A DNA stretch of 64,000 nucleotides from the NCBI RefSeq assembly GCF_000270185.1, contig NC_015516.1:1717501-1781500 (forward strand), read 5' to 3'. Below, piece by piece: positions 19,255-29,336 of this stretch (the stretch's first letter is position 1; every line of letters begins with the position of its first letter). Position numbers and translations under genes: made by a program. This DNA is from Melissococcus plutonius ATCC 35311. Lineage in GTDB: Bacteria > Bacillota > Bacilli > Lactobacillales > Enterococcaceae. A model generated the notes under the pieces. That model was not told the origin of the DNA and made no database searches. It saw only the letters and a list, made by a program, of their open reading frames with translations.

Positions 19255-21204
19255 TTATTTCTCCTCTTTATCTTTATTTTTATCTTTATTGTTTAATTCA
19301 ATCCGTTGACTACTATATCCTAATAGATACTTCCCTGTTAATGCCCGATCTGTATAATCATCGATATCAAATTGGGTCATAATTTGGTTAATTAGATTTT
19401 GATAATAATTACCCTTATCCTCCAATTTTTCATAGTAGGGAATTAAATTTTCTTGCAATATTTTCCAAGTGGTTACTGGATGATTGCTGAAAGCATTCAT
19501 ATATCGTAGTGCGTTTGTTGTTCGTTCTTTTTTATCTTTATTTTTTTCTTTGTCATTGTCTTGTTTCTTTTTATCCTTCTCTCCATACTGAATAAATAAG
19601 GCTAAATCTTCTGCTTTATCCGCAACTGCTAATAAACGTCCAAATAAATAACTACGATCTTTTTCTTCTTTGTTCAAAGCCACTGTATATTCCTCCTCTA
19701 AATCATAAAAATAATGTTTAATGACACTACAAGCAATTTCGACTGTTTTTCTCCATTCCCATAATTCCATGGATAAGGGATTAGAAGCATTTTTCAACAA
19801 ACCTTGCATAATATTAAATGGCATTTTACGATTATCAACGACACAGGAAAATAATTGGGTCATTGTATTTTTTATTAACGTTTCACTTGCTCTTTTTCCA
19901 TGGACAGCTTCTGCAATAGTTCTTAATGAAGGTGCACCGTAAAAAGCATTTTGCCAACCAGCAGCATGCCACCAACCCGTTTGATTATGCCAATTTTTCA
20001 AGCGTTCAAGATAGCTTTCTTGTTCCATTGATCGGTAATACAAAATACCCATTCTACCAGGTGTTGCAGAATCAAGAATCATAATGTGAATATTTTGATC
20101 ATGTCTTAAGTCTTGTTGATAGCCTTGCAATGCCTTTATAAAGCTTTTTGAAAAATCCTGACTTGTTTTATCAATGGTTGTTATTGAGTCTGTTTCCTTA
20201 TCTTCAGCAAAAATAGCATCACTTGATTCATCAACAGCAGGTAGATTATCTACCGATTTTTCTCCCCAAGTCAAAAAGACCCGCCCATCAATGATTTTTC
20301 CTTGCTTACTAATTAACCATTTTAAAGCATTGTGTCCCTTTTGCGAAGTTTCGTAACCAATAGTAGCTACTTGGTTCTTTTCGGAAAAACGACCTCGAAA
20401 AGTAAAATTTGTTGTATCATTTCCAGAAATCAATTTCGCCATATCACCACCATAACGGATCTTTGAAGGATGATTTTCAGTTAAAGGCACCTGCTTACCT
20501 GTTATATAATCTAATCCACCCCAAGATAGTTGTGTTGTATAATAATCAATAAAAGCATCGCTAATTGCTAAATCTTTCCAAACAGGAATAGCATCTAGAT
20601 TCAAATCATAAATATCAAAACGAACAAAACTTGAAAATTGATCACTAGCCAAGACGGAAAAGATTTCTGGTTTTTCTCCAAATTCTTTTTTCCATTTTGC
20701 AACTAACTTCCCTTCTCGTTCTATGAGAATGGGTTGATGACTTTCTTCATCTTGATAATTGATTAAATCAGTAATGAGTGTGCCTTTTTTTAGATAGGTT
20801 AAAATAGCTTGTACTTTTGGATGAGAAAAGTCAGAAGCACACCATCGTTCAAGATTAGCAATATACTTTTGAAAACTTTCTCCCTTTTTAGCATCCCCAC
20901 CATATTGGATATAATCACCAGCTACATATTGTAGGTTATCATGTAACCCATGTGGCATAGGTTTACTTGTTCTTCCTGCTGATTCAATCGTGACAGGGAT
21001 CATGGTTGCTGCTTCTTCCTTAGGAATTACTTTTGCTTTATAGAATTCACCAGTTGGCTTTATAATTACCTCAATCTGCGCATTTTGATAGGCATGGGAA
21101 ATCGGTAATAGAATAACTTCTTTGCCCCAAATATTCCTAATTGGTTTCCCAACTTGGTCTAAGTTATTCTCATAAGTCTGATAAAGATCTGCTAACCAAC
21201 TCAT
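19255..21204 (-). CDS. cas8c: Type I-C Cascade large subunit Cas8c (Csd1)
   Basis: 649 residues, slightly longer than usual for Csd1. It begins MSWLADLYQTYENN, and the middle has NFTFRGRFS, GYETSQKGHNALKWLI and FLTWG, all seen in this family. A highly charged insert of Lys/Asp/Glu (KKKQDNDKEKNKDKKE) near residue 570 and a similar tail (NNKDKNKDKEEK) are low-complexity additions. Cas8c recognises the PAM and builds the effector with Cas5 and Cas7. Intact. Confidence 0.92.
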   Translation of the reverse strand: MSWLADLYQTYENNLDQVGKPIRNIWGKEVILLPISHAYQNAQIEVIIKPTGEFYKAKVIPKEEAATMIPVTIESAGRTSKPMPHGLHDNLQYVAGDYIQYGGDAKKGESFQKYIANLERWCASDFSHPKVQAILTYLKKGTLITDLINYQDEESHQPILIEREGKLVAKWKKEFGEKPEIFSVLASDQFSSFVRFDIYDLNLDAIPVWKDLAISDAFIDYYTTQLSWGGLDYITGKQVPLTENHPSKIRYGGDMAKLISGNDTTNFTFRGRFSEKNQVATIGYETSQKGHNALKWLISKQGKIIDGRVFLTWGEKSVDNLPAVDESSDAIFAEDKETDSITTIDKTSQDFSKSFIKALQGYQQDLRHDQNIHIMILDSATPGRMGILYYRSMEQESYLERLKNWHNQTGWWHAAGWQNAFYGAPSLRTIAEAVHGKRASETLIKNTMTQLFSCVVDNRKMPFNIMQGLLKNASNPLSMELWEWRKTVEIACSVIKHYFYDLEEEYTVALNKEEKDRSYLFGRLLAVADKAEDLALFIQYGEKDKKKQDNDKEKNKDKKERTTNALRYMNAFSNHPVTTWKILQENLIPYYEKLEDKGNYYQNLINQIMTQFDIDDYTDRALTGKYLLGYSSQRIELNNKDKNKDKEEK

Positions 21205-21205
21205 A

Positions 21206-21925
21206 TTATTCTTCCTCCAATGATCGTGCTAGAAGCTCTGCTGATTCGATAGTATCTATTGAGAATGGCTTCATGTTCATTGATTTTAATGAACGACAGA
21301 GTGAACACGCTTCAGGACGAGGAAATTTGATAATTCCCCTTACCATTTTTGGTTGCCATAATCGAACAAGTAATTCTTCTTTGCCTGTTTCATCAGGATA
21401 AGATAGTCCATGCACCATGGTATTAAAATTCATCTCTTCTTCATACTCATCATAACTTCCTTTTTCTCTGCCAAATTCAATCGGTTCAATATAACCTTGG
21501 CATTCTCTTGTACCTAGAAAAATATCTCGACGTCCACCCGCTTTAATGGAACGTTTTAAAATTTGATAGTGTTTATCTTCATTCCAATCTAGTTTTAAAT
21601 CTGGACGATTTTTATTGAATTCAAAATGAACTTTTACTTCATATTTTGGTTTTTTTAAATAGGTATAATATGCTAGATCGCTTGCATTACTCTCATTATA
21701 TTTCATCAGACGAATGCCTTTGGTTTCCATTTGAATCGGATTCATAATCCTGACTTCATCGATGTAGTAAATAATAGTTGGCTTCCAATAAATCGATTCT
21801 GTAATCCCTTTAAGTGCCTGATAAGTCGGAATTGGATAGGTCCATTTTTCACCGCCCATTTTTGTTAAGGGATCCGTGAATAAGGCATATTCCCCTTCAA
21901 CTAAAAATGATATTTGATTTCTCAT
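21206..21925 (-). CDS. cas5c: Type I-C Cas5 (crRNA-processing subunit)
   Basis: 239 residues, the normal length. It starts [20 protein letters not shown] with the family pattern [12 protein letters not shown] and [10 protein letters not shown]. The central [17 protein letters not shown] is the strongest signature. In type I-C systems, which lack Cas6, Cas5 cuts the pre-crRNA. A very good ribosome site (AGGAGGG) precedes the ATG, 20 bases after cas3. Intact. Confidence 0.92.
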   Translation of the reverse strand: MRNQISFLVEGEYALFTDPLTKMGGEKWTYPIPTYQALKGITESIYWKPTIIYYIDEVRIMNPIQMETKGIRLMKYNESNASDLAYYTYLKKPKYEVKVHFEFNKNRPDLKLDWNEDKHYQILKRSIKAGGRRDIFLGTRECQGYIEPIEFGREKGSYDEYEEEMNFNTMVHGLSYPDETGKEELLVRLWQPKMVRGIIKFPRPEACSLCRSLKSMNMKPFSIDTIESAELLARSLEEE

Positions 21926-21945
21926 TATTTCCCTCCTTTATTTTA

Positions 21946-24407
21946 TTAGAGAACAATCATTTGATTCGCAACTGAACCGGTTTTATCAATGCCAAATACA
22001 TTAGAATAAGCACATTCACACAAAGCAAATATTTCACCATGGTAAAGTGGACGAATATAGCCATTCTTTTGTAGGTCTTCAATTTCATAGGAAAAAAGAT
22101 TCACGATATATTGTTGTGCTTTCTTTAGTAAAGGACCTAATTCATTTAATGCCAATTCATCTCCATTCAATCTCTGAATGATGTCTTTCCCTTCCTCATA
22201 AGGAACCAAAACAGCAGTTGTTGGCGTATCAATCACATTAAAATACTTGCCAATTGTTTTGGTACTATTGTGTAACAATAAATCAGGAAATTGCTCTTTG
22301 CCATATTTATTCTTATATTGATAGATGGTATTTTCATTTTTTCCCAATAATGAAAATAACTCTAAAGAATTCTTTGCAGTGGGATATTTTAAATTAGGCT
22401 CAATATCAGAATGCTTATAAAACTGTTTAAAATAAGTATTTTGTGCTTCAAAAGAAAGCAATTTACCACTATATAAATTTGAATCCATTCGTAAATTCTC
22501 TAACATTTTTAGTGTAATCTCTTTGCCAGCTTTAATTTCTTTTAAGTACTTCAAATCCTCTAATTTTTTTCTAGACGAATGATATAAACTGGCTGTTTAT
22601 TTGGTTGCTCTCCGTTCCGATTACAGCGACCCGCTGCCTGAGCAATAGAATCCAACCCAGCTGACGATCGAATCACTGCTTCAAAACTAATATCAATTCC
22701 TGCTTCAATTAGTTGCGTAGTGATACAAACAAGTTTACGTTGCTGATTCTTTGCATTTAATTTTACATTTATTTCCTTTAGAATTTGTTTTCGATGAGCA
22801 GGACACATTGCCGTACTTAAATGATATAATTCGATTTCTTCACTTGATTGCTCAGCCAGCAGTTGATATAACTCTAAAACAGCTTTTTTTGTATTCAGAA
22901 TAACTAAAAGATTATTTCTCTCTTGTAATATTTCTTCAATCAAGCTGACAGTATCTTTAATATTCCAAGCACTTTGCGTTGTTTTATCGATAATTTCAAC
23001 ACGTTCAAAAGCTGCCTCAATCTTTTGAAGTTCACTCTTTTCTAATATATCTTTATCTTTTTGAAGTTTTTTATCTAAATTATTCAAAGCAGGTTGTGTT
23101 GCTGTACATAAGATACTTGTTGTTTGTGCAAAATTTTTCAAATAATTGATTGCCTCATTAAATAAATAAGTACAATGTACTGGAAGACTCTGCACTTCAT
23201 CAAAAATAATTACTGCATGATATAACTGATGAAATCGTCGTGGATTTCTGGTACCTCGACTATATATAACATCTAAAAATTGAACCATCGTTGTAAAAAT
23301 AATTGGTGCTTCCCAATTGTCTTTCATGGATACTTCTTCACGTTCTCTTCTTTCTTCAAGTCCGCCTTGATTTTGTTTGTTTTTTTGATCAACTATCTCT
23401 TCCTGTAAAATATTCGAGTGATGTTCAAGAATATACCGATCTTCTTTTAAAATATCACGAACTACTTGAGCATTTTGTTCAATAATGGTTGTAAAGGGTG
23501 TCACATAAATAATACGTTCTTTCTCATGAATACGTGTATGTTCTAAGGCAAAACGAAGAGAAGCCAATGTTTTTCCACCACCGGTTGGGATAGCTAATCC
23601 ATAAATTCCTGTTGGTTCTTTGGCAAAATCTAAACACCTTTTTGACATCTGGTTGCGTAATTGGTTAATCGGTGTTGGGTTACCTTCTTCAAAAGTTTTT
23701 AATTTTTGTTCTAGTCGTTAACTATATTTCAAAAATAATGGTTTTTGTTGAATTGGTTCATATGTAGTTCTTGTTTCAAAATTCATTGTATTGGTCCGAT
23801 CTGCATCTAAAAGACAACTGTAAATCATTTTAGCAATAAAGAATAGCTGATTTTCCGTTGGTTTGTTTTCAGAAATGAAAAAAGCTTTCAGTTCTTCAGT
23901 GGCCATTTCTAGATATGCCAAAAATTCTGATTCTGATAGACAATCTTCAAAAAAACGTTTCTTTATTGTCCCATATTCTGGTAACTCTTTATCTCTCACT
24001 CTTTTTAAATAATCAAGTGAAAAATCTTCTTCTGGCTTGATAAAATCTTGTAATCCATGACTACTATGATGGGAAATAATAGCATTACCAACTAATTCAG
24101 CAACCAATTTTTGATAGGGACATTGATTTTTCTGATGTAGGTATTCATATAATAATTTTCCACCAGCAGTTGAGTGATCGACACTGCCTCTAGTCACACT
24201 ATTTGGATCAATCATTGCTTGTTTCAAATAATTTTGGAAATCATCTGAGTACTTTCCTATGTCATGCAGAAGTCCTGCTACATAGCAAACTGCTTCAAGG
24301 TTTAATTTTTTACCAAAGCGCTTACTTAATGCTGCTGTTTCAAGCAGATGATCTTTTAATAATTGCTGCTCACCTGTTACTTGATTATAATGCGCAATAA
24401 ATTTCAT
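21946..24407 (-). pseudogene. cas3: CRISPR nuclease-helicase Cas3 (type I-C), one nonsense codon and one frameshift
   Basis: Three pieces make up about 815 codons. Piece 1 (24407-23718) is the HD nuclease domain, with H20 and LLHDIGKYSDDF (H48, D49). It ends at an in-frame TAA (23720-23718; context KYS-stop-RLEQKL), and the same frame reads on into piece 2. Piece 2 (to 22560) is the helicase: AIPTGGGKT, FDEVQSLP, CTATQPAL, TQLIEAGIDISF and AAGRCNRNGEQ. It then loses frame at the A7 run 22564-22570 (CTA-GAA-AAA-AAT-TAG). Piece 3 (22554-21946) is the C-terminal domain. With two separate lesions, target cleavage should be lost. Confidence 0.9.
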
Positions 24408-24746
24408 TACATATCCCTTTCTGTTTAACTATTAGTATATCACTTTTAAAATTAAAATTAATATCTTTTTTAAATAGTTGATTTTAAAAAGAAAAAAGGC
24501 ATATTATTTATGCCTTTTAGTTAATATTAATCTTCGTTTCAATCCTCGTACCTTTACCTTTATTCAAAGATACGCCTATCTCTTTAGCGTTAGAGAGATA
24601 ATTTATTTTAACAAGCAATTATGGTAAAATCAAGTAAGTATTTAATTCTAATAAATATCAACTTTAATAGTTAATAAAATTCTTTTAAAAAATTAATATA
24701 GATTTTGAAATGATGATGGTTGAATCTAAAATTCAGCAAGCTTTAA
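24408..24746. other. Region upstream of cas3
   Basis: Contains a TATACT about 15 bases before the cas3 ribosome site, probably the -10 of the cas operon. It also holds the terminator at 24494-24518 and two adjacent hairpins at about 24546-24605 of unknown role. No gene. Confidence 0.4.
24494..24518 (-). terminator. Terminator upstream of the cas operon
   Basis: AAAAGGCATA / TATGCCTTTT, a perfect 10-base stem with a 5-base loop, followed on the minus strand by T-rich sequence. It isolates cas3 from the small gene upstream. Confidence 0.8.
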
Positions 24747-24965
24747 CTATTTTCTATATTTAATGATGAAAAAATGAATTTTTTGAACGTAATTTCGATG
24801 AGTTCTCCAAAATAAAAAATCTCGAAAACATTCATTTAGGTTTATAGTCATGCTAATAAAATGTAACGCTATCATTAATATTATTACCATTCCTACTAAA
24901 CATAATTTAAAATTTATGGATTTATTTTTTGTTTTCTTTGACAAATCATTTTGAAATGTATTCAT
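24747..24965 (-). CDS. Small hypothetical membrane protein, 72 residues
   Basis: Not recognised. It has a polar, Lys-rich N-terminus, one clear membrane helix (LCLVGMVIILMIALHFISM, about 22-40), then a basic tail rich in aromatic residues. The start has AGAGGT seven bases upstream. Its A+T bias makes coding status less certain. It lies between the MKKS mini-frame (25111-25097) and a terminator, and may form a short transcript with the former. Confidence 0.45.
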   Translation of the reverse strand: MNTFQNDLSKKTKNKSINFKLCLVGMVIILMIALHFISMTINLNECFRDFLFWRTHRNYVQKIHFFIIKYRK

Positions 24966-25096
24966 ATTACATACCTCTTTCTATTTTAAATAATTTCCTT
25001 TTCATTATTATTCTTTAAAAAAACACTTATATAATAAGTATAATACATATGAAAAAATGGTTTTTGAATCTATTAAATTGTTTTTAGCAAGTTATT

Positions 25097-25111
25097 TTAG
25101 GATTTCTTCAT
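25097..25111 (-). other. Four-codon mini reading frame behind a perfect ribosome site
   Basis: The minus strand reads AGAAAGGAGGTATAGT-ATG-AAG-AAA-TCC-TAA, encoding only MKKS. The promoter-like TTTACA and TAATAT, 17 bases apart, lie about 50-80 bases upstream. It could be a leader peptide or the stump of a small gene cut by an early stop. Confidence 0.35.
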
Positions 25112-25224
25112 ACTATACCTCCTTTCTAATTTTATTGTTATTATTATTATTCGAAGTTATTAATACCTAGTATATTACAGCTTATATTATTAATTGTAAA
25201 GTACTTTTATCTATTTTCTAATAA

Positions 25225-25266
25225 GATCAAACAAAAAATCTTTTCTATTGGATTTTTTGTTTGATC
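25225..25266 (-). terminator. proC terminator
   Basis: A perfect 16-base inverted repeat (GATCAAACAAAAAATC / GATTTTTTGTTTGATC) with a 10-base loop, starting 37 bases past the proC stop. Confidence 0.8.
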
Positions 25267-25302
25267 CTATTGGTTTATATCTCTCAATTCTTTTTAACTT
25301 TC

Positions 25303-26079
25303 CTACTTCATAATTTCATTAATACCATCAATTACTGCATGACGGAAGCCATTTTTTTCTAATGCAACTATACCTTTGATCGTTGTTCCGCCAGGAGAAG
25401 TGACACTGTCTTTCAATTCACCGGGATGCTGATTTGTTTTTAGTGCTAACTCGGCAGTTCCCTTCATCATTTGAGCTGCAATTTCATAAGAAATTGCTCG
25501 TGGCATGCCATTTAAAACTGCAGCATCAGATAGTGCTTCTATAAATACATCAACAAAAGCTGGTCCACAGCCTGCTATGGTTCCAAAGATGTCCAATTGT
25601 ATTTCTGGTACTTCAACAATCCTTCCTAATACTGATAAAATAGCTTGCATTGTTTGTTTCTTTTCACTCTCAATTGTCTCAACATAGGTAATTGCTAGGA
25701 TCCCTTCATTTACCTGAACAGGCGTATTAGGAATACAGTGAGCTAAAGGATACATTTCTCCCATAATTTCTTGCATATCCTTAAGTGATACACCAGCAGC
25801 TACCGAAAGAATTGGAATTTGTTTTTCCTTTATTCTATCTCCCAAATCTGTTAAAACAGATAAAATGCTAGCATTATTTGTCGCTAGAATGATCATCTGG
25901 CAATCTTCAAAATCATTTAGTGTGTCTGTAAGATTAAATTGTAATTCTTCTTGCAGCTTTTTAGCTGTGTTACTTTTTCCACCTTTTACCAAGATATCTT
26001 TTGCACTAAATTTACTTGAATGGATGAATCTCTTAATCAATGCACCACCCATTTGACCTGCACCAATAATTCCAATCAT
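25303..26079 (-). CDS. proC: Pyrroline-5-carboxylate reductase
   Basis: 258 residues. It catalyses the last step of proline synthesis, reducing 1-pyrroline-5-carboxylate with NAD(P)H. The N-terminal Rossmann motif is GIIGAGQMGGALI, and the C-terminal domain has the P5CR signature around PGGTTIKGI preceded by DSVTS. VAAGVSL, CIPNTPVQV and GCGPAFVDVFIEAL are also typical. The ATG follows GGGGAG at good spacing. Single gene, intact. Confidence 0.94.
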   Translation of the reverse strand: MIGIIGAGQMGGALIKRFIHSSKFSAKDILVKGGKSNTAKKLQEELQFNLTDTLNDFEDCQMIILATNNASILSVLTDLGDRIKEKQIPILSVAAGVSLKDMQEIMGEMYPLAHCIPNTPVQVNEGILAITYVETIESEKKQTMQAILSVLGRIVEVPEIQLDIFGTIAGCGPAFVDVFIEALSDAAVLNGMPRAISYEIAAQMMKGTAELALKTNQHPGELKDSVTSPGGTTIKGIVALEKNGFRHAVIDGINEIMK

Positions 26080-26512
26080 TTGTCATTTCTCCCCATGAAC
26101 CTATTTTTATTCATTATACAAGATCGGAAAGAAAAATACATTGATATAAAATACAAGAGATGCATCTACACTTACTTATATTCATTCTAAACAAACTTAA
26201 GTGTTTAAGGTTTTATCGCTTTTAGATTATTTTTTATTGCTCATTTACTAGTTATTATGAATGAACTAAACGCTATTTAAACAAACTATTATCCAAAATA
26301 TTAATTGATCAAATTTCATATCTTATTTAAATTTCTATTCATAGCATAAATTTATCAATAATATTCGTTTCATTGCAGAAAACTTCTCATTTTTCTATTG
26401 TTCTTTAGTATTTTCGATTTTTTAGTAATTTGTTACGTCAAAAAAAACCGCTTAAAATACGTTCAATCATTTTAAGCGGTTTTTGATAAAATTTATTATC
26501 TATTTATTTTTA
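26080..26512. other. Intergenic region with the terminator of the first LysM gene
   Basis: About 430 A+T-rich bases. The right part holds the terminator at 26444-26483; the left part should contain the proC promoter. Nothing else was recognised. Confidence 0.4.
26444..26483 (-). terminator. Terminator of the first LysM hydrolase gene
   Basis: AAAACCGCTTAAAAT / ATTTTAAGCGGTTTT, a perfect 15-base stem with a 10-base loop and A/T tracts on both sides; likely active in both directions. Confidence 0.88.
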
Positions 26513-27091
26513 TTAATACCAACCATTTGCCTGCCAAAAGGCTTGTGCACCTTCCCAAGAGCCATAACGTTGTGTTATATAATTATCAGCCACTCTCTCT
26601 TGATTTTCTGGTGAGTAATCACCATTTAAATAAGAAGCATCTAACTGGTATTTTCCGATATATCTGCCGTTCATTGCACTGTATGATCCGCCCGATTCTC
26701 TTTGGGCTAACCATTCCTTAGCAGAACTGGTATTCGTTGTTACCGGAGTAGATGCCGTTGACTGATTTTGTACAACTGGTTCTTCCGTTATAACTGGTTG
26801 TAGTTCCACAACAGTGTTTGTTGGTGCTGTTTGCGTTTCTCTTATTTCATTTGTTGTTTTAATTGTCAACTGTTGCCCTTTATAAATCATATTAAGATTA
26901 GAAATGCTATTATCTCTGGCAATTTGTTGAATCAGTTGACTATCTCCATTAAATTTTTGAGAGATACTGGATAAGGTATCACCTGATTGTACGGTATAGA
27001 CACTGTCTGCATGTGCATTTGATGTTCCCAAACATAAACCAATCCCTGCTGCTAGTGTTGTTCCTAATAAAATCGTATTTAGTGATCTCAT
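26513..27091 (-). CDS. Secreted LysM protein with a lysozyme-like (transglycosylase) domain, copy 1
   Basis: 192 residues. A signal peptide (ILLGTTLAAGIGLCLGTSNA-HA) is followed by one LysM module at about 30-78 (YTVQSGDTLSSISQKF...QQLTIK), a Thr/Val/Gln linker and a C-terminal lysozyme-fold domain at about 122-192 with WLAQRESGGSYSAMNGRY, GKYQLD and RYGSWEGAQAFW. The E of RESGG is the expected catalytic residue. This architecture matches small wall-remodelling transglycosylases of lactic-acid bacteria. A close paralog lies at 53861-54451; see there for the comparison. Confidence 0.88.
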   Translation of the reverse strand: MRSLNTILLGTTLAAGIGLCLGTSNAHADSVYTVQSGDTLSSISQKFNGDSQLIQQIARDNSISNLNMIYKGQQLTIKTTNEIRETQTAPTNTVVELQPVITEEPVVQNQSTASTPVTTNTSSAKEWLAQRESGGSYSAMNGRYIGKYQLDASYLNGDYSPENQERVADNYITQRYGSWEGAQAFWQANGWY

Positions 27092-27778
27092 ATAACTCTC
27101 CTTTAATTAATGTAATTGTGTCGTTACCTAACGACAATAATAATTTTATCACCAGAATATATTTCATAAATGAAGGAAATCTAACAATTGTTTACAAGCA
27201 TTGCTGCTACATTTCAGTTTGATTAAATAAAGAAAAAAATGAATAACGTTTTGTTTTATGATTTTTTTACTATACTTCAATTGTTTCTTTTGAATAGAAA
27301 TAATTACCTAACCATTTAACTTGTAAATAATTTATTTGAATTTTTTGTTCTTTTTTTTAATCAAATCGTATTTGTTTGTTTAGGGATGACAAACAATAAA
27401 TTTAATCAACAAATGATTAATAAATTCAACTTTTTATTTCTTAGACATATTTTCCTTCATTGTTCTTATTTTTTAATTTAATGAGAATTTTTTAAATTTA
27501 TTAGGCATTTTTTAACATAAATTATTTTTTCTATTCAATTTCTTATAAAAGATAAATTTTTTATACAATTGTAATCGTTTTATTTGATGAATAAAAAAAT
27601 TTTAGGCTATTTATTGATCGACTTGTAAATAAAAAAGCCTGAATAGGAAAAATTACTTATGCTAATTAACTTTTTCTTTAAATTTGATTAAAAAAGGTGT
27701 AAAATGAAAAAAAGAATTTTTAGAAAATTTGATCAATAATTTTTTAATTATCAAATTAGTAAAAGTGAGGTTTTATTG
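27092..27778. other. Long intergenic region between divergent genes
   Basis: About 690 very A+T-rich bases between the LysM gene (leftward) and the peptide transporter (rightward). It must hold both promoters. The only other item is a possible 11-codon frame at 27704-27739 (ATG after AAGGTG; MKKRIFRKFDQ), 40 bases before the transporter start, which may be a leader peptide or chance. Confidence 0.4.
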
Positions 27779-29248
27779 ATGAACGACAATCAGTCAGATG
27801 GGTCATTTTTGGGACAACCAAAAGGACTATCAACATTGTTCTTTACAGAAATGTGGGAACGATTTAGTTATTATGGAATGCGAGCAATTTTACTTTATTA
27901 CATCTATGATACGGTGGCAAATGGCGGCTTAGGATTTCCTAAAGAAACTGGTCTTTCCATTATGTCCATTTATGGATCAATGGTATTCATGTCAAGTATC
28001 ATTGGCGGATGGATTTCTGATCGCTGGTTAGGTTCACAAAAAACTGTTTTCTTCGGCGGTTTGTTTATCATGATCGGGCATATCGTTTTGGCAACACCAT
28101 TTGGCGTCTCTGCATTGTTTGTCTCAATCTTCTTTATTGTTATTGGAACAGGGATGTTAAAACCAAACGTTTCTGACATGGTCGGTCATCTTTATTCAAA
28201 AACAGACCTTAGAAGAGATTCTGGATTTTCAATTTTTTATATGGGTATCAACATTGGTGCATTGGTCGCTCCTCTTGTCGTTGGTACATTGGGTCAAGAG
28301 TATAATTATCATTTAGGCTTTTCAATTGCTGCTATTGGTATGTTTTTCGGTTTAGTTCAATTCTATTATAAATCCAAAACTACATTAGCAGGAATTGGCT
28401 TAGAACCTACAAACCCAATGACAAATCAGGAAAAGAAAAGATTTGGAATGATTCTTTTAGGTGTTCTTGTTTTTGCAGCCATTGTCTTTGGTGGTGCTGC
28501 TTTCATGAGTAAGTTAACTGTTGATTTCTTTATCACTATTATCAGTATTTTAGGTATTTTGTTACCTATTTATTATTTCATTAAAATGTTAACTGCTAAG
28601 AATGTAACACCAGATGAAAAAACCAAGGTTATGGCTTATATTCCTCTTTTCTTAGCTGCTATTGTTTTTTGGTCATTAGAAGAACAAGGATCATCAATTT
28701 TAGCGTTATTTGCAGCTGATCGAACAAGACATCATTTATTTGGTATTCCAATTGCTGCTAGTTGGTTCCAATCATTAAATCCTGTTTTTGTTGTTATATT
28801 AACACCCGTTTTTGTTACACTTTGGACAAAATTAGGTAAGCATCAGCCTTCAACCGTTGTTAAATTTGCATTAGGATTGATTTTTGCTGGTTTGGCTTAT
28901 GTTTTATTGATGTTCCCTGGTCTTTTATATGGAACAAACCATAAAGTAAGTCCTTTATGGTTAATCATTAGTTTCTTTGTTATTATTGTAGGTGAAATGT
29001 GTCTTTCTCCTGTGGGACTGTCTGTTACAACAAAACTTGCACCAAAAGCTTTTGAAGCTCAAACTGTAGCCATTTGGCTATTAGCAGATGCAGCTTCACA
29101 AGCAACCAATGCACAAATTGCTCGTTTTTATACACCACACACAGAATCAGCATATTTTGGTACAATAGGAATTATTGCTGTGGTTGTCGGTATATTATTA
29201 ATACTTGTTAAAAAACCAATCAAACGATTGATGGGTTCAATTAATTAG
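27779..29248 (+). CDS. dtpT: Proton-coupled di/tripeptide transporter (POT family, DtpT type)
   Basis: 489 residues with about 14 hydrophobic segments. The POT signature ExxERFxYY is present near the N-terminus (EMWERFSYYGMRAIL), as is the PTR2 motif region FSIFYMGINIGALVAPL. LEEQGSSILALFA and the end region VGLSVTTKLAPKAF are also standard. The transporter imports short peptides with protons. The frame opens at a TTG three bases earlier, but the ATG at 27779 is eight bases after GAGG and preferred. Confidence 0.92.
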   Translation: MNDNQSDGSFLGQPKGLSTLFFTEMWERFSYYGMRAILLYYIYDTVANGGLGFPKETGLSIMSIYGSMVFMSSIIGGWISDRWLGSQKTVFFGGLFIMIGHIVLATPFGVSALFVSIFFIVIGTGMLKPNVSDMVGHLYSKTDLRRDSGFSIFYMGINIGALVAPLVVGTLGQEYNYHLGFSIAAIGMFFGLVQFYYKSKTTLAGIGLEPTNPMTNQEKKRFGMILLGVLVFAAIVFGGAAFMSKLTVDFFITIISILGILLPIYYFIKMLTAKNVTPDEKTKVMAYIPLFLAAIVFWSLEEQGSSILALFAADRTRHHLFGIPIAASWFQSLNPVFVVILTPVFVTLWTKLGKHQPSTVVKFALGLIFAGLAYVLLMFPGLLYGTNHKVSPLWLIISFFVIIVGEMCLSPVGLSVTTKLAPKAFEAQTVAIWLLADAASQATNAQIARFYTPHTESAYFGTIGIIAVVVGILLILVKKPIKRLMGSIN

Positions 29249-29257
29249 AATAAAGAG

Positions 29258-29294
29258 AAAAGCCAGTCATTATTAAATTAATGACTGGTTTTTC
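29258..29294 (+). terminator. Terminator between dtpT and rhaD
   Basis: AAAAGCCAGTCATTA / TAATGACTGGTTTTT stem with a 6-base loop and a T5 run. It lies between converging genes and can serve both. Confidence 0.87.
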
Positions 29295-29336
29295 TTTGTT
29301 TCTTTTGTTATTGAACAATTAGTTCTAATTATTCAT

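Noticed and set aside
23718-23720. Programmed frameshift at the first break of cas3
   Set aside because: The two parts are in the same frame, separated only by TAA, so this is a nonsense mutation or stop read-through, not a shift.
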